In this document: piece after piece, positions 8,839 through 20,234 of the stretch
How the letters are laid out: the number at the start of each line of letters is the position of its first letter
How positions within the stretch are numbered: the stretch's first letter is position 1
Assembly (NCBI RefSeq): GCF_006402735.1
Contig: NZ_CP017174.1
Span: 1,491,001 to 1,555,000, forward strand
Reading direction: 5' to 3'
DNA length: 64,000 bases
DNA from: Myxococcus xanthus
GTDB lineage: Bacteria > Myxococcota > Myxococcia > Myxococcales > Myxococcaceae
Notes under the pieces: model-generated
Seen by the model: only the letters and a program-made list of their open reading frames with translations
The model's database searches: none
Told to the model about the DNA's origin: nothing
Translations under genes and position numbers: made by a program

Positions 8839-9879
8839 ATGCCCGATACCGCCACTGTCTCCAGCGAGAGCGAGTTCTCCGGTCACGCCCACGTCGCCGC
8901 GCCACCACCGGCGGGCGTGGACGTGCGCCATGACTGGTCGCTGTCCGAGGTGAGGGCCCTCTACGAGCTCCCCCTGCTGGACCTGGTGCACAAGGCCCAG
9001 ACGGTCCACCGGGCCGTGTTCGTGGACAACAAGGTCCAGCTCTGTTCACTGCTGTCCATCAAGACGGGCGGCTGCCCGGAGGACTGCTCGTACTGCCCGC
9101 AGGCGGCTCGCTACAAGACGGGCGTCAAGGCGGAGAAGCTGATGGCCGTGCCGGACGTGCTGGATGCCGCGTCCAAGGCCCGCGCCGCCGGAGCCACCCG
9201 TTTCTGCATGGGCGCCGCGTGGCGTGAGGTGAAGGACGGTCCGCAGTTCGACAGCGTGCTGGAGATGGTGCGCGGCGTGCGTGCGCTGGGCATGGAGGCG
9301 TGCGCCACCCTGGGCATGCTCTCCGAGAGCCAGGCGAAGCGCCTGCGCGAGGCCGGCCTGTCCGCGTACAACCACAACCTGGACACGTCGCCCGAGCACT
9401 ACGGCGACATCATCTCCACCCGCACCTATGAAGACCGCCTGCGCACGCTCAACCGCGTGCGCGACGCCGGCATCTCCGTGTGCTGCGGCGGCATCATTGG
9501 CATGGGCGAGTCGGTGGATGACCGCTGCAACCTGTTGCGTACCCTGGCCAACCAGGAGCACCACCCGGAGTCGGTGCCCATCAACGCGCTGGTGGCCGTG
9601 GAGGGCACGCCGCTGCAGGAGCAGCAGCGCGTGGAGACGGTGGACATGGTGCGCACCATCGCCACCGCGCGCATCCTGATGCCCCAGTCCATGGTGCGCC
9701 TGTCCGCGGGCCGGCAGCAGATGAACGAAGAGGCGCAGCTCTTGTGCATGATGGCGGGCGCCAACTCGCTCTTCTTCGGCGAGAAGCTGCTCACCACCGG
9801 CAACCCCGAGTACACCCAGGACATGGCCCTGCTGGAGAAGGCGGGAATCCGCCCCCTGGAGCCGCGTCAGGAAGGCTGA
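8839..9879 (+). CDS. bioB: Biotin synthase
   Basis: Radical-SAM enzyme that inserts sulfur into dethiobiotin, the last step of biotin synthesis; 346 residues, normal length. The radical-SAM cluster motif [12 protein letters not shown] provides CxxxCxxC, and the second-cluster region is recognisable ([16 protein letters not shown]). First gene of bioB-bioF-bioD: bioF follows after 6 bases and bioD overlaps bioF. The ATG at 8839 follows GAGGAG. Expression should be repressed by biotin through the upstream BirA-type operator. Confidence 0.98.
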   Translation: MPDTATVSSESEFSGHAHVAAPPPAGVDVRHDWSLSEVRALYELPLLDLVHKAQTVHRAVFVDNKVQLCSLLSIKTGGCPEDCSYCPQAARYKTGVKAEKLMAVPDVLDAASKARAAGATRFCMGAAWREVKDGPQFDSVLEMVRGVRALGMEACATLGMLSESQAKRLREAGLSAYNHNLDTSPEHYGDIISTRTYEDRLRTLNRVRDAGISVCCGGIIGMGESVDDRCNLLRTLANQEHHPESVPINALVAVEGTPLQEQQRVETVDMVRTIATARILMPQSMVRLSAGRQQMNEEAQLLCMMAGANSLFFGEKLLTTGNPEYTQDMALLEKAGIRPLEPRQEG

Positions 9880-9885
9880 GCCACC

Positions 9886-11061
9886 GTGAGTGATGAAGCC
9901 GTCGCGGCGGCGTGGGCCCGGGAGGACCTGGAGGCCCTGTCCGAGCGCGGCCTGCGCCGGTACCTGGAGCCCCTGGATTCGCCCCAGGGGCCCGTGGTGC
10001 GCGTGGGGGGCGAGACGCTCGTCAATTTCTCGTCCAATGACTACCTGGGGCTGGCCGCGTCGCCCACCGTGCGTGCCGCGGCGCTGGCCGCCGTGGAGCG
10101 TTACGGCGTGGGCACCGGTGCCAGCCGGTTGGTGGTGGGCGACACCGCCGCGCATCACCGGTTGGAGACGCGGCTGGCCGCCTTCGAGCGCGCCGAGGCC
10201 GTGCGCCTGTTCAACAGCGGCTACGCCGCCAACACCGGCATCATCCCCGCGCTGGTGGGGCCCGAGGACGCCGTCTTCTCTGATTCCCTCAACCACGCCT
10301 CGCTCGTGGATGGCTGCCGGCTGTCACGCGCCCGCGTCTGCGTCTATCCACACGCGGACGTGGAGGCGTTGGAGCGCGCCCTGGCGGAGACGTCCGCGCG
10401 CCGCAAGCTGGTGGTGACGGACACTGTCTTCTCCATGGACGGAGACGTGGCCCCGCTGCGCGACATCGTCGCCGCGTGCCGGGCCCACGGCGCCGCGCTG
10501 ATGGTGGACGAAGCGCATGCCACCGGCGTGCTGGGCGCACGCGGCGCGGGCCTCTGCGATGAGCTGGGGTTGGAAAACGAGGTGGACCTGCGCATGGGCA
10601 CGCTGAGCAAGGCGCTGGGCGTCATGGGCGCGTACGTGGCGACCTCGCGCGAGGTGGCGGACCTGCTGGTATCCCGCGCGCGGCCCTTCGTCTTCTCCAC
10701 CGCGCTGCCCGCGCACCTGTGCGCCGCCTCCGAGGCCGCCGTGGACGCCGTGGAGGGCGACCCGGACCTGCGCGAGCGGCTGTGGCGCAACATCCGTCGC
10801 TTCGCGGACGGCCTGCGCGGCTTGGGCGTGCGCGCCGAGCCTCGCAGCGCCGTGTTTCCCATCATCCTCGGCGAGCCCGAGCGGGCGCTGGACGCCGCGC
10901 GCCGACTGCGCGAGGCGGGCGTGCTGGTGAAGGCCATCCGCCCGCCCACCGTCCCCGAGGGCACCAGCCGCCTGCGCTTCTGCCTGTCCGCTTCCCACAC
11001 CGTGGGCCACGTGGACCTGGCGCTGGAGGCGCTGCGCACCGTGGGAGTCCGCCGTGGCTGA
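9886..11061 (+). CDS. bioF: 8-amino-7-oxononanoate synthase
   Basis: PLP-dependent alpha-oxoamine synthase that condenses pimeloyl-ACP (or -CoA) with alanine to KAPA; 391 residues. Visible motifs: [40 protein letters not shown] and the Schiff-base lysine region [14 protein letters not shown]. It starts at GTG 9886, 6 bases after bioB, so translational coupling is likely. The operon has no bioA, bioC or bioH, so the KAPA aminotransferase and pimeloyl-forming genes must lie elsewhere. Confidence 0.97.
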   Translation: MSDEAVAAAWAREDLEALSERGLRRYLEPLDSPQGPVVRVGGETLVNFSSNDYLGLAASPTVRAAALAAVERYGVGTGASRLVVGDTAAHHRLETRLAAFERAEAVRLFNSGYAANTGIIPALVGPEDAVFSDSLNHASLVDGCRLSRARVCVYPHADVEALERALAETSARRKLVVTDTVFSMDGDVAPLRDIVAACRAHGAALMVDEAHATGVLGARGAGLCDELGLENEVDLRMGTLSKALGVMGAYVATSREVADLLVSRARPFVFSTALPAHLCAASEAAVDAVEGDPDLRERLWRNIRRFADGLRGLGVRAEPRSAVFPIILGEPERALDAARRLREAGVLVKAIRPPTVPEGTSRLRFCLSASHTVGHVDLALEALRTVGVRRG

Positions 11062-11737
11062 GCGTGGCAAGCCGTTCCAGATTTTCGTGACGGGCACGGA
11101 CACCGGCGTGGGGAAGACGCAGGCGTCGTGCGCGCTCCTGTCGCTGCTGGCGGACGCGGGGCTGCGGCCCCAGGGCTTCAAGCCCTATGAGAGCGGCTGT
11201 GCGTCCCTTCGCGCGCCCGCGGACGCGCTCGCCCTGCGCGCGGCGGCGGGCAGCTCGCTGAGCGTGGATGAAGTGTGTCCTCACCGCTTCCGCCTGCCCG
11301 TGGCGCCCGGCGTGGCCGCCAGCCGCCTGGGACGCGAGCCCGACTGGGACGTCACGCTGGCCGCGTGGCGGAGGCTGCGCGGGGGCAACGCCGTGGTGGA
11401 GGGGGCAGGGGGCCTGTTCGTGCCGCTGGACTCGAAGCACGACGTCATCGACCTCATCGCCACCTTGCGCCTTCCGGTGCTGCTGGTTGCGCGGGCGGGC
11501 CTGGGCACGCTCAACCACACCGCGCTGTCGCTCCAGGCGCTGGCCGCACGCCGCATTCCCGTGCGGGCCGTGCTGCTGTCGCGCGGGACGTCCGCGAAGG
11601 ATGTTTCGGAGCGCGACAACCGGCGGCTCCTGGAGGCGCGGCACGGCGTCCCGGTGCTGGGACCGGTGCCCTATCTTCCCGACGCGCGGCGCCGCCATGC
11701 CGCGTTCCGCCGCGCGCTGCGGCCGCTGATTCCCTGA
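11054..11737 (+). CDS. bioD: Dethiobiotin synthetase
   Basis: ATP-dependent carboxylase closing the ureido ring of dethiobiotin from DAPA and CO2; 227 residues. The P-loop reads [24 protein letters not shown] and [12 protein letters not shown] are the family motifs. Starts at GTG 11054, overlapping the end of bioF by 8 bases, which marks the operon. A hairpin with a short T-run follows its stop, so the biotin operon probably ends here. Confidence 0.97.
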   Translation: MAERGKPFQIFVTGTDTGVGKTQASCALLSLLADAGLRPQGFKPYESGCASLRAPADALALRAAAGSSLSVDEVCPHRFRLPVAPGVAASRLGREPDWDVTLAAWRRLRGGNAVVEGAGGLFVPLDSKHDVIDLIATLRLPVLLVARAGLGTLNHTALSLQALAARRIPVRAVLLSRGTSAKDVSERDNRRLLEARHGVPVLGPVPYLPDARRRHAAFRRALRPLIP

Positions 11738-11738
11738 A

Positions 11739-11775
11739 CGCGCGGAGGCCGGAAAATCGGCCTCCGGCGCGTTTG
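11739..11775 (+). terminator. Rho-independent-like terminator of the bio operon
   Basis: Stem GGAGGCCG (11744-11751) pairs with CGGCCTCC (11758-11765) around a 6-base GAAAAT loop, with extra GC pairing outside and TTTGCGTT after it. It starts just after the bioD stop. Confidence 0.7.
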
Positions 11776-11869
11776 CGTTCCAGGGCCAGTGCTACAGGGC
11801 GCGCAAGTTTTCGGGACATGCGGCCGTGAAATGGACGTGCCGTTTTTTCCGCGCGAGAACGCCTCACGA

Positions 11870-12148
11870 ATGGCGGACATCATCGATCTCACGTTCCTCG
11901 CGGACGTCCGGCGGCTCTACAAGAAGCTCATTGACCAGAGGGGGCTTTCTTACTTCCTGCAAAAGGAAGGGCCTCGGCTCTTTCACATCGAGCCCTCCAA
12001 GGTGGAGCTCGTGCTCCGGACCGCTCTGCGCACGCGCGACCCTCAACTTCCCCGGCCTCACGACAAGGCCATCGAGCACTGCCGCAAGGAAGTTCGCCGC
12101 GACCTGATTCGTCGCGTCGCGAACGCCATGCTGCAAACGGGCCTGTGA
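11870..12148 (+). CDS. Small conserved-type protein of unknown function
   Basis: A 92-residue, charged and mostly helical protein (LADVRRLYKKLIDQRGLSYFLQ; CRKEVRRDLIRRVANAMLQTGL). I recognise no domain; the basic C-terminal helix could bind nucleic acid or a partner, but that is a guess. ATG 11870 is taken as the start; an in-frame ATG at 11831 would add 13 residues of lower quality, and neither has a strong Shine-Dalgarno. Its stop overlaps the GTG start of the aminotransferase by four bases, so the two are translated together. Confidence 0.72.
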   Translation: MADIIDLTFLADVRRLYKKLIDQRGLSYFLQKEGPRLFHIEPSKVELVLRTALRTRDPQLPRPHDKAIEHCRKEVRRDLIRRVANAMLQTGL

Positions 12149-13311
12149 GCCGCTTCTCCGCGCGGACGGACTTCGCACGGACAGCCAACCCGCTGGCACT
12201 GGCGCTCGAAAGGCACCGCGCCAGCGGCCGTCTCCTCCTGGACCTCACGGAATCCAACCCCACGCGTGTGGGGTTTCCCCTGCCGGACGCGGCGCTCCTG
12301 GCCCCCGAGGACGCCTTCACCTACGAACCCGAGTCCCTGGGGCTCGCCTCCGCGCGACAAGCGCTGGTGGCGGACTTCGCGGCGCGAGGCGCCCAGGTCT
12401 CCGAGGCGCACCTGGTGCTGACCTCCAGCACCAGTGAAGCCTACGGGTGGCTCTTCAAGCTCCTGTGCGAGCCTGGGGACAACGTTCTCGTCCCGGCCCC
12501 CTGCTACCCCCTCTTCGAGCACCTCGCGCGCCTGGAGGGCGTCCAGACGCGTTCCTACGCGCTGCCACGCGCGCATGGCTTCGGCCTGGACGCGGGGGAG
12601 GTGGCGGAGGCGTGCGACGCGCGCACCCGCGCGGTGCTGGTGGTGAACCCCGGCAACCCCACCGGCCACTTCCTGCACGAAGGCGAGCTGGAGGCGCTGG
12701 CGGACGTGTGCGCGCGCCGCCAGCTGGCGCTCGTCTGCGACGAAGTCTTCGCTCCCTTCGCCTGGGACGCGGCGCCTGGGCGCGTGGTCACCGTGGCGGG
12801 GCGCGCGCTGCCGATGCTCACCTTCGCCCTCTCCGGCCTCTCCAAGTCCGTGGGGCTGCCCGGACTCAAGCTGGCGTGGACGCACGTGGGCGGGCCCGCG
12901 GCGCTCCGTGACGAGGCGCTGGCCCGGTTGGACTGGGTGGGGGACACGTACCTGCCCGTGGGCACGCCCGTGCAGCGGGCCCTGCCTGCGCTCCTGGCCC
13001 ATGCGCCGCGCTTCCAGGCGGCGGTGTTGGAGCGGGTGAGAGGCAACCGCCAGCGCCTGCTCGCGGCTCGGCCTCGCGACGCCAGCTGGGACGTGGTGCC
13101 GGCGGAGGGTGGGTGGAGCGCGGTGGTGCGGATTCCGAGGGCGCCCGGCGAGGAGGCCACCTGCCTGGCCCTGCTGGACGCGGGCGTGCGGGTGCAGCCG
13201 GGCTACTTCTACGACTTCGGCGGCGGCGCCTTCCTCGTGCTGTCGCTGCTGCCCCAGCCCGAGGATTTCGCCGCCGCCGTCGAGGTGCTCGCGCGGACGT
13301 TGGGGCCCTGA
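12145..13311 (+). CDS. Fold-type I PLP aminotransferase
   Basis: Class I/II aminotransferase of 388 residues. Motifs: TSSTSEAYGWLFKLLCEPGD, NPGNPTGHF, CDEVFAPF and the PLP lysine region FALSGLSKSVGLPG, then the C-terminal substrate-carboxylate region. It resembles the alanine/aspartate-type branch; the amino donor and product are not readable. Starts at GTG 12145 inside the stop of the preceding small gene. It could supply a missing amine step near the biotin genes, but it is not BioA (no class III signature) and lies beyond the terminator, so I treat it as unrelated. Confidence 0.93.
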   Translation: MSRFSARTDFARTANPLALALERHRASGRLLLDLTESNPTRVGFPLPDAALLAPEDAFTYEPESLGLASARQALVADFAARGAQVSEAHLVLTSSTSEAYGWLFKLLCEPGDNVLVPAPCYPLFEHLARLEGVQTRSYALPRAHGFGLDAGEVAEACDARTRAVLVVNPGNPTGHFLHEGELEALADVCARRQLALVCDEVFAPFAWDAAPGRVVTVAGRALPMLTFALSGLSKSVGLPGLKLAWTHVGGPAALRDEALARLDWVGDTYLPVGTPVQRALPALLAHAPRFQAAVLERVRGNRQRLLAARPRDASWDVVPAEGGWSAVVRIPRAPGEEATCLALLDAGVRVQPGYFYDFGGGAFLVLSLLPQPEDFAAAVEVLARTLGP

Positions 13312-13323
13312 GGCCCCTTCACG

Positions 13324-14754
13324 TCACTCCGTGGGCGGGGCGATGAGCTGCACCGTCACGAACTCGCCGGCCTCCACGCGGAACAGCTCGTACTCGGACG
13401 GCGCCTCGCCGTCGGAGTTGAAGTCGAGGTTGCCGCTGGCGCCCGTCACGTTGATGACCGTTCCGTTGCGGATGGCCGCGCGAGCCCCCGCGAAGCCGTC
13501 CGTGCCCAGGTTGAACGCCGGGGCGGAGGTGCCCTCGGGCGGCGTCACCAGCGCCAGGCCATCCGCCATGCGCGCGCCGGTGATGGCCAGCGGGGTGTTG
13601 ACGTCGGGGCCCGCGGCATACGCGGCGCCGAGCGCCACTAGGTACATGGCGTCATACGCGTGCGCGGTGAAGGAGTACTGGCCCGGGTCCGTCTGGTTGT
13701 TGGCGGAGCGGAAGCGCTGCGCGAACAACTGGTAGACGAGGTCCGGACGGGCCTGCGCGGGCGACGTGCCGTAGGCGCCATCCACGAGGCCCGTGTTGGC
13801 GCCCAGCGCGGTGAAGAGGCCCCGGTCCTTGCCAGCGTCGGTGAAGAACCACCGCTGGGTGTTCCGGCCCGCGGTGGCCGTCTGGTTGATGATGCGCGCG
13901 TTGTCCTCGGAGAAGCCGATGAGGACCTCGACATCCGGCTGGTCGGTGGTGATGTGCCGCACCACGCTGGTGATGTCGGTGCCGTTGCGGCTGTACTGGG
14001 CGGACGTCACGGTCCGCTGGGTGGAGTCGATGCGGCCCAGCGTCACGCCGAAGAGGCCCTGCCCGTAGGCATCGTTCACGTAGCTGATGCCGACCTTGGA
14101 GACGCTGTCGTAGAGCGGGGCTCCGTTCACGAGGATGTCGCCCTGGAGCAGGTCGCCGATGATGCGCCCCTGCAGCGCGTCAGACGGCGCTGTCCGCCAC
14201 ACCAGGCCCGCGTTGGTGCCAATCTTGTCGTTGATGGCGGCGATGTCCGGGCTGGTGCCGCTGTACGTAATCATCAGCACGCCGTTGGTAACGGTGTGCG
14301 TGGCGACGGCGAGCGCCTGGGCGCTGCTGGAGGCGAAGACCATCGGCACCTGGCGCTCGCGAATCAGCCACTGTGCCTGCTCGGCGGCGCGGTTCGGTTC
14401 CGAGCGCGTGTCGCAGATGTGGAGGACGAAGGGCCGGCCGTTGACGCCCTCACGCTGGTTGATTTCGTCGAGCGCCAGCTTGATGGCGTTGAGCGCCTGG
14501 ACCTCGGACTCGTCCGGGCCGTCGGAGGTGCTCAGCGGCACCGCGGCGCCCAGGGGAATGGCATTGGCCGCGGAGGCCGGGCCGTAGACCTCTCCACAGC
14601 CCTCTGGCTGCGGCAGGCAGTAGCCAGCGGTGCACACCTGCGCGGTTTCACAGTCCGAGGACGTCTCGCACTCGGTCAGTCCACTGGCGGTGGTGAAGCT
14701 GCACCCGGCCATCAGCAGGGTGCTTCCCGTCATCATCAATCGCAGCGCGCGCAT
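13324..14754 (-). CDS. Periplasmic ligand-binding lipoprotein, branched-chain amino acid receptor type
   Basis: A 476-residue lipoprotein (lipobox LMAGC after MRALRLMMTGSTL). A Cys-rich segment (about 28-57, several Cys) resembles the short myxobacterial Cys-knot-like repeats seen after lipoprotein signals. The rest is a Peripla_BP_6/Leu-Ile-Val receptor fold: AVPLSTSDGPDESEVQALNAIKLALDEIN, ICDTRSEPNRA, GTSPDIAAI, GISYVNDAYGQGLFG, GFSEDNARIINQ. There is no adjacent ABC permease, so it may sense rather than transport. Its start shares one base with the stop of the upstream gene, forming a two-gene operon. Confidence 0.88.
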   Translation of the reverse strand: MRALRLMMTGSTLLMAGCSFTTASGLTECETSSDCETAQVCTAGYCLPQPEGCGEVYGPASAANAIPLGAAVPLSTSDGPDESEVQALNAIKLALDEINQREGVNGRPFVLHICDTRSEPNRAAEQAQWLIRERQVPMVFASSSAQALAVATHTVTNGVLMITYSGTSPDIAAINDKIGTNAGLVWRTAPSDALQGRIIGDLLQGDILVNGAPLYDSVSKVGISYVNDAYGQGLFGVTLGRIDSTQRTVTSAQYSRNGTDITSVVRHITTDQPDVEVLIGFSEDNARIINQTATAGRNTQRWFFTDAGKDRGLFTALGANTGLVDGAYGTSPAQARPDLVYQLFAQRFRSANNQTDPGQYSFTAHAYDAMYLVALGAAYAAGPDVNTPLAITGARMADGLALVTPPEGTSAPAFNLGTDGFAGARAAIRNGTVINVTGASGNLDFNSDGEAPSEYELFRVEAGEFVTVQLIAPPTE

Positions 14755-15572
14755 CAGAAGCTCACCGCCATTCCTGCTCCGGCGCCCTTGGGCGCCATCG
14801 TGACTCGCACCTCACCCGCAGCCGGGGGGCCCTCCTTCGGGTAGAGGACGATGGCGGTGATGACACCGGCCAGTCCCACGCCGAAGCCGACGTCCGCCAG
14901 CAGCGCCCGGCTGCGCGTCTTGTCGGCGAACTCCTCCTTGGTCTCCACCCTGGTGGCGCCGTCGAACTGCTCACGCGCGTCGCGCGCCTGCATGCCGAAG
15001 AGCACGCCCGCCACCACGCCCGCCGCGCCCACGCCGGCCGCGGCGAAGGCGCCAATGCGCTGGCGCTTGTACGACGTCAGCGCGCGCTGCAGCTCGGCCT
15101 CCTGCTGGCGCCGGCTCTCGTCCTCGGCGCGGCGGGCCGCGAGCTGCTCTTCTTCCGCCTGCCGGCGCGCGGCGTCCGCTTCGTCCTGGAGCCGCTGACG
15201 CTCGGCGTTGGACGCGGCCGCGGTCTGGTCTTCCTTCTCGATGAGCACCCGCAGCCGGTCGATGCTGCGCGCGCTGCGCTTGAGCAGCGTCGGGTCCGTG
15301 CCGTCAGTGGCGCCGACGTACTGCTGGTACCAGGTCACCGCCTCACGCAGCTCTCCCGCGTTCTCCAGGGAGATGGCGATGTTGTAGATGAGCCGCGGAT
15401 GGGGCTGGGCTTCATGCGCCTTCTTCAGCGCATCCGCCGCCTCGCGGTACTTGCCTGCCTGGTACAGCCGCTCGCCGTCCTTGATGAGGGCCGCTGCATT
15501 TTTCCCGCGTTGTGCAAACGCCACCGGTGGCGCCAGCGCGAGAATCACCGACAACACGAAAACCAGTCTCAT
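14754..15572 (-). CDS. Exported TPR protein with coiled coil and C-terminal membrane helices
   Basis: A 272-residue protein with a cleavable signal (VFVLSVILALAPPVAFAQ), two TPR-like units (YQAGKYREAADALKKAHEA; NIAISLENAGELREAVTWYQQY), a long Glu/Arg/Ala-rich coiled coil (about 115-170), and two hydrophobic helices (about 176-192 and 220-240). This layout is common in Myxococcus proteins paired with receptors or kinases; no enzymatic function is visible. First gene of an operon with the ligand-binding lipoprotein, which overlaps it by one base, so it may form a scaffold for that receptor. Confidence 0.82.
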   Translation of the reverse strand: MRLVFVLSVILALAPPVAFAQRGKNAAALIKDGERLYQAGKYREAADALKKAHEAQPHPRLIYNIAISLENAGELREAVTWYQQYVGATDGTDPTLLKRSARSIDRLRVLIEKEDQTAAASNAERQRLQDEADAARRQAEEEQLAARRAEDESRRQQEAELQRALTSYKRQRIGAFAAAGVGAAGVVAGVLFGMQARDAREQFDGATRVETKEEFADKTRSRALLADVGFGVGLAGVITAIVLYPKEGPPAAGEVRVTMAPKGAGAGMAVSF

Positions 15573-15629
15573 GACCTGAGAGCCTAGCGCGGAGCTCCGG
15601 GAAGGTCGAAGAGCTGACTTTTACTTCCT

Positions 15630-15680
15630 GTGAAAAATGGAGAGGCCGCCTCCCGCGCTCGGTGCGAGCGAGAGGCGGCC
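15630..15680 (-). terminator. Terminator of the PEP carboxykinase gene
   Basis: Nested perfect hairpin: outer arms GGCCGCCTC (15644-15652) and GAGGCGGCC (15672-15680), inner arms CGCTCG/CGAGCG around GTG. On the minus strand it is followed by CATTTTTCA, so it fits an intrinsic terminator for the gene ending at 15718. Confidence 0.8.
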
Positions 15681-15717
15681 CCGGGGGTATTTCAGGCTGC
15701 TACAGGCCGGCGGGGAC

Positions 15718-17511
<1,794 letters not shown>

Positions 17512-17721
17512 GGATTCGTCCTTGTGGTTCAAGTCTGGAGACAGGCCCCAAACGTTCTGGAAGGGGGGCATAAATGCAACCCGCGACCGGTCACCCACCT
17601 TGGTACCGAACAGGCCGCTCCTAATTCCACTTATCAGCGGCCGGTCATCCAGAAGTAAACGGCGCACTGCGCCACGACACTCGCCATATCAGCGCAGCGA
17701 ATACAGGTTGGGGCGGGCCTT

Positions 17722-19578
17722 ATGACCATCGCCATCGTCCTGGGTGTTGTCGTCGTCGCGCTGGTGCTGTTCTCGTTCGACACGCTTCCCATCGAGGTCA
17801 GCTCGCTCGTGGTGGTGTGCCTGCTGGCGCTCACCGGCGTGCTCACGCCCGTGCAGGCGTTCGAGGGGTTCAGCAACGACACTGTCATCTTCATCTTCAC
17901 GCTGCTCGCGATGACGCAGGGGCTCGCATCGACGGGCGTGGTTCAGTTGGTGGGCCAACGGTTGGCCTTCTTCGCCCGCTTCGGCCACCAGACGTTCGTC
18001 ATGGCGATGATGGTGGTGGTGGCCGCCTTCTCCTCTGTCATCTCCAACACGGTGACGACGGCGGCCTTCCTGCCGGTGGCCATTGGTGCGGCCCAGCGCG
18101 CCAAGGTGCCCAAGAGCAAGGTGCTGTTGCCGCTGGCGTACGCCTCCATGCTGGGCGGCATGGTGTTCCTCTACGGCACCTCCACCAACCTGGTGATGTC
18201 CGCCGCGATGCAGCGGCAGGGCATGCCGGGCATCGGCGTGACGGAGCTGGCGCCGGTGGGGCTGCCGCTGGCCATTGTCGGCATCCTCGGGGTGGTGCTG
18301 CTGGCGCCGTGGCTGCTGCCGGCCCGCGAGGGGCGCGGCGCCATGGAGGATTGGACGCTGCGCGACTACCTCACGGAGGCGGTGCTGCCGCCGGACTCGC
18401 GCTACGTGGGCAAGGAGCTGGGGGACATCTCGGAGGGGCTGGGACTGCGCGTCATCGGCATCATCCGCGACGGCGAGGCCCTGTCCGCGGTGCCCGGCTA
18501 CCGGCTGCGCGGCGACGAGCGGCTGCTCATCGAAGGCAACCGCGAGACGATTCTGCGGGTGAAGGACCTGCGCGGCATCCAAATCCGCCCGGACGTGCGG
18601 CTGTCCGACGAGGAGCTGCACGACAAGGACTCGCTCCTCATCGAGGCCAGCGTGCCACCCGACAGCCCGCTGGTGGGGCGGAGCCTGAAGGAGACGCTCT
18701 TCGTGGAGCGCTACGGCCTGGTGGCGCTGGCCCTGCACCGCAAGCCCGCCATCCAGCGCATCACCAAGCTCCAACTGCTGGGCCGCACCTTCGGGGAACG
18801 CTCGCTGTCCATGCTGCCGCTGTCGGTGGGGGACGTGCTGCTGCTGCGCGGCGCGCGCGACCGGGTGGATGAGCTGGCGCGGGGTGGCAACCTGACGGTG
18901 CTCAGTGGCCACGAATACCAGCCCCCACGCTACGGCAAGGCGCTGCTGGCGGTGGTGCTGTTCCTGGGCGCGCTGGCGGCGGGCTCGCTGAACGTGGTGC
19001 CACTGTCGGTGGCGGGCCTCACCGGCATGTTGCTGATGATTGCCACTGGCTGCGTGGATCCGCGCACCGCGTTCCGCGTGGACTGGCGCGTGGTGCTGCT
19101 CATCGGCTCCATGATGGCGCTGGGGCTGGCCATGGAGGTGAGCGGCGCGGGCGCGTTCGTGGGAGATAGGGTGGCGGCGCTGGGCGCGTATGGTGGCCCG
19201 CGCATGGTGATGGTGTTGCTGATGGTGCTGACCATCGTCCTGTCCGCGCCGATGAGCAACCAGGCCGCGGCGCTGGTGGTGCTGCCAGTGGCCATCAACG
19301 CCGCGCAGCAGCTCGGCGTGGACGCGCGGCCCTTCGCCATGGCGGTGACGCTGGCGGCCAGCTGTTCGTTCATCACTCCGCTGGAGCCCAGCTGCGTGCT
19401 CGTGTACGGGCCGGGGCACTACCGCTTCACGGACTTCTTCCGCCTGGGCACGCCGCTCACCGCGGTGCTCGTCGTCCTGCTCACGGTGGCCGTGCCCTGG
19501 GTGTGGCCGCTGGAGAAGGGCTCCTCTCCGGCGCCGCCTCGTCCGGCCGTGGGCCTGCGGGCGCCCATGGGGCCGTGA
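17722..19578 (+). CDS. SLC13-type permease with two RCK_C (TrkA-C) domains
   Basis: A 618-residue inner-membrane carrier of the DASS/ArsB-like group. Hydrophobic segments fill residues 1-200 and 400-600; the cytoplasmic middle contains two RCK_C-type domains (about 205-290, ending LLIEGNRETILRV; and about 300-385, ending LLLRGARDRVDEL). The transporter signature SNTVTTAAFLPVA and the mirrored SNQAAALVVLPVA are the two pseudo-symmetric substrate motifs. Anion or sulfate/dicarboxylate transport is typical; the ligand is unknown. Its 3' end lies 4 bases from the convergent miaE. Confidence 0.92.
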   Translation: MTIAIVLGVVVVALVLFSFDTLPIEVSSLVVVCLLALTGVLTPVQAFEGFSNDTVIFIFTLLAMTQGLASTGVVQLVGQRLAFFARFGHQTFVMAMMVVVAAFSSVISNTVTTAAFLPVAIGAAQRAKVPKSKVLLPLAYASMLGGMVFLYGTSTNLVMSAAMQRQGMPGIGVTELAPVGLPLAIVGILGVVLLAPWLLPAREGRGAMEDWTLRDYLTEAVLPPDSRYVGKELGDISEGLGLRVIGIIRDGEALSAVPGYRLRGDERLLIEGNRETILRVKDLRGIQIRPDVRLSDEELHDKDSLLIEASVPPDSPLVGRSLKETLFVERYGLVALALHRKPAIQRITKLQLLGRTFGERSLSMLPLSVGDVLLLRGARDRVDELARGGNLTVLSGHEYQPPRYGKALLAVVLFLGALAAGSLNVVPLSVAGLTGMLLMIATGCVDPRTAFRVDWRVVLLIGSMMALGLAMEVSGAGAFVGDRVAALGAYGGPRMVMVLLMVLTIVLSAPMSNQAAALVVLPVAINAAQQLGVDARPFAMAVTLAASCSFITPLEPSCVLVYGPGHYRFTDFFRLGTPLTAVLVVLLTVAVPWVWPLEKGSSPAPPRPAVGLRAPMGP

Positions 19579-19582
19579 CGGC

Positions 19583-20206
19583 TCAGTGGATGGCGGCGCG
19601 CAGCCCCACGTCGGTGATGACCTGGGCCTCGCGCTCCAGCATCCACTCCAGCCGCGCCTTCACGCTGGCTTCGTTGCCTTCGGACGCGGTGACGGCCAGC
19701 CGGTAGAAGAGGGACTGATGACCGTCCTCTGACTGGGCCAGCTCGCCGTAGAAGCGCGCCAGGGCCGGGTCGGTGAGGCCTTCGGCCAGCAGGGACAGTC
19801 GCTCGCAGGAGCGGGCTTCGATGACGGCGGCCACCAGCAACCGGTCCATGCGGCGCTCGGCGGCGGGCGTGCGAATCAACTTCTGCAGGCCCTGGGCGTA
19901 GGGGTCTCCCGCGTCCTTGGTCAGCGTGAGGCCACGCGCCGCCATCAAGTCCAACACGCGGGCCAGGTGAGCGCTCTCCTCGCGCGCCAGCCGCGCCATC
20001 TGCGAGGGCAGCCCCGGCAGGTCAGGGTAGGCCTGGAGCATGGACAGCGCGTTGGCGGCGGCCTTCTTCTCGCAGTGGGCATGGTCCACCAGCACCTCGT
20101 CGAACCGCTCGAGCGCCAGGGGCAGCCAGCGCGGGTCGGTGGCGGCGTGAAGAATGACGGGGCCCTCTCCAGAGAGGGGACGGCGGGAAGGCGTGGGACG
20201 GCTCAT
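19583..20206 (-). CDS. miaE: tRNA-(ms2io6A)-hydroxylase
   Basis: Non-haem di-iron hydroxylase acting on ms2i6A37 of tRNA; 207 residues. Carboxylate-bridged ferritin-like ligands appear as DHAHCEKKAA, REESAHLARVL, EARSCERL and SEDGHQSLF, i.e. the expected E..ExxH..E..ExxH set. MiaE is an uncommon gene outside Gammaproteobacteria but known in myxobacteria. It is followed tail-to-tail by the SLC13 gene; upstream lies the GNAT gene on the same strand 28 bases away, so they may be co-transcribed. Confidence 0.92.
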   Translation of the reverse strand: MSRPTPSRRPLSGEGPVILHAATDPRWLPLALERFDEVLVDHAHCEKKAAANALSMLQAYPDLPGLPSQMARLAREESAHLARVLDLMAARGLTLTKDAGDPYAQGLQKLIRTPAAERRMDRLLVAAVIEARSCERLSLLAEGLTDPALARFYGELAQSEDGHQSLFYRLAVTASEGNEASVKARLEWMLEREAQVITDVGLRAAIH

Positions 20207-20234
20207 GCGGGCGCGGACTGTACGCGGCCGGCCG

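Noticed and set aside
12145..13311. Aminotransferase as the missing BioA of the biotin operon
   Set aside because: It has class I/II rather than class III aminotransferase motifs and lies after a terminator and another gene.
17689..19419. Minus-strand frame of 576 codons
   Set aside because: Antisense to the SLC13-type transporter; same GC artefact, no signal or motif.
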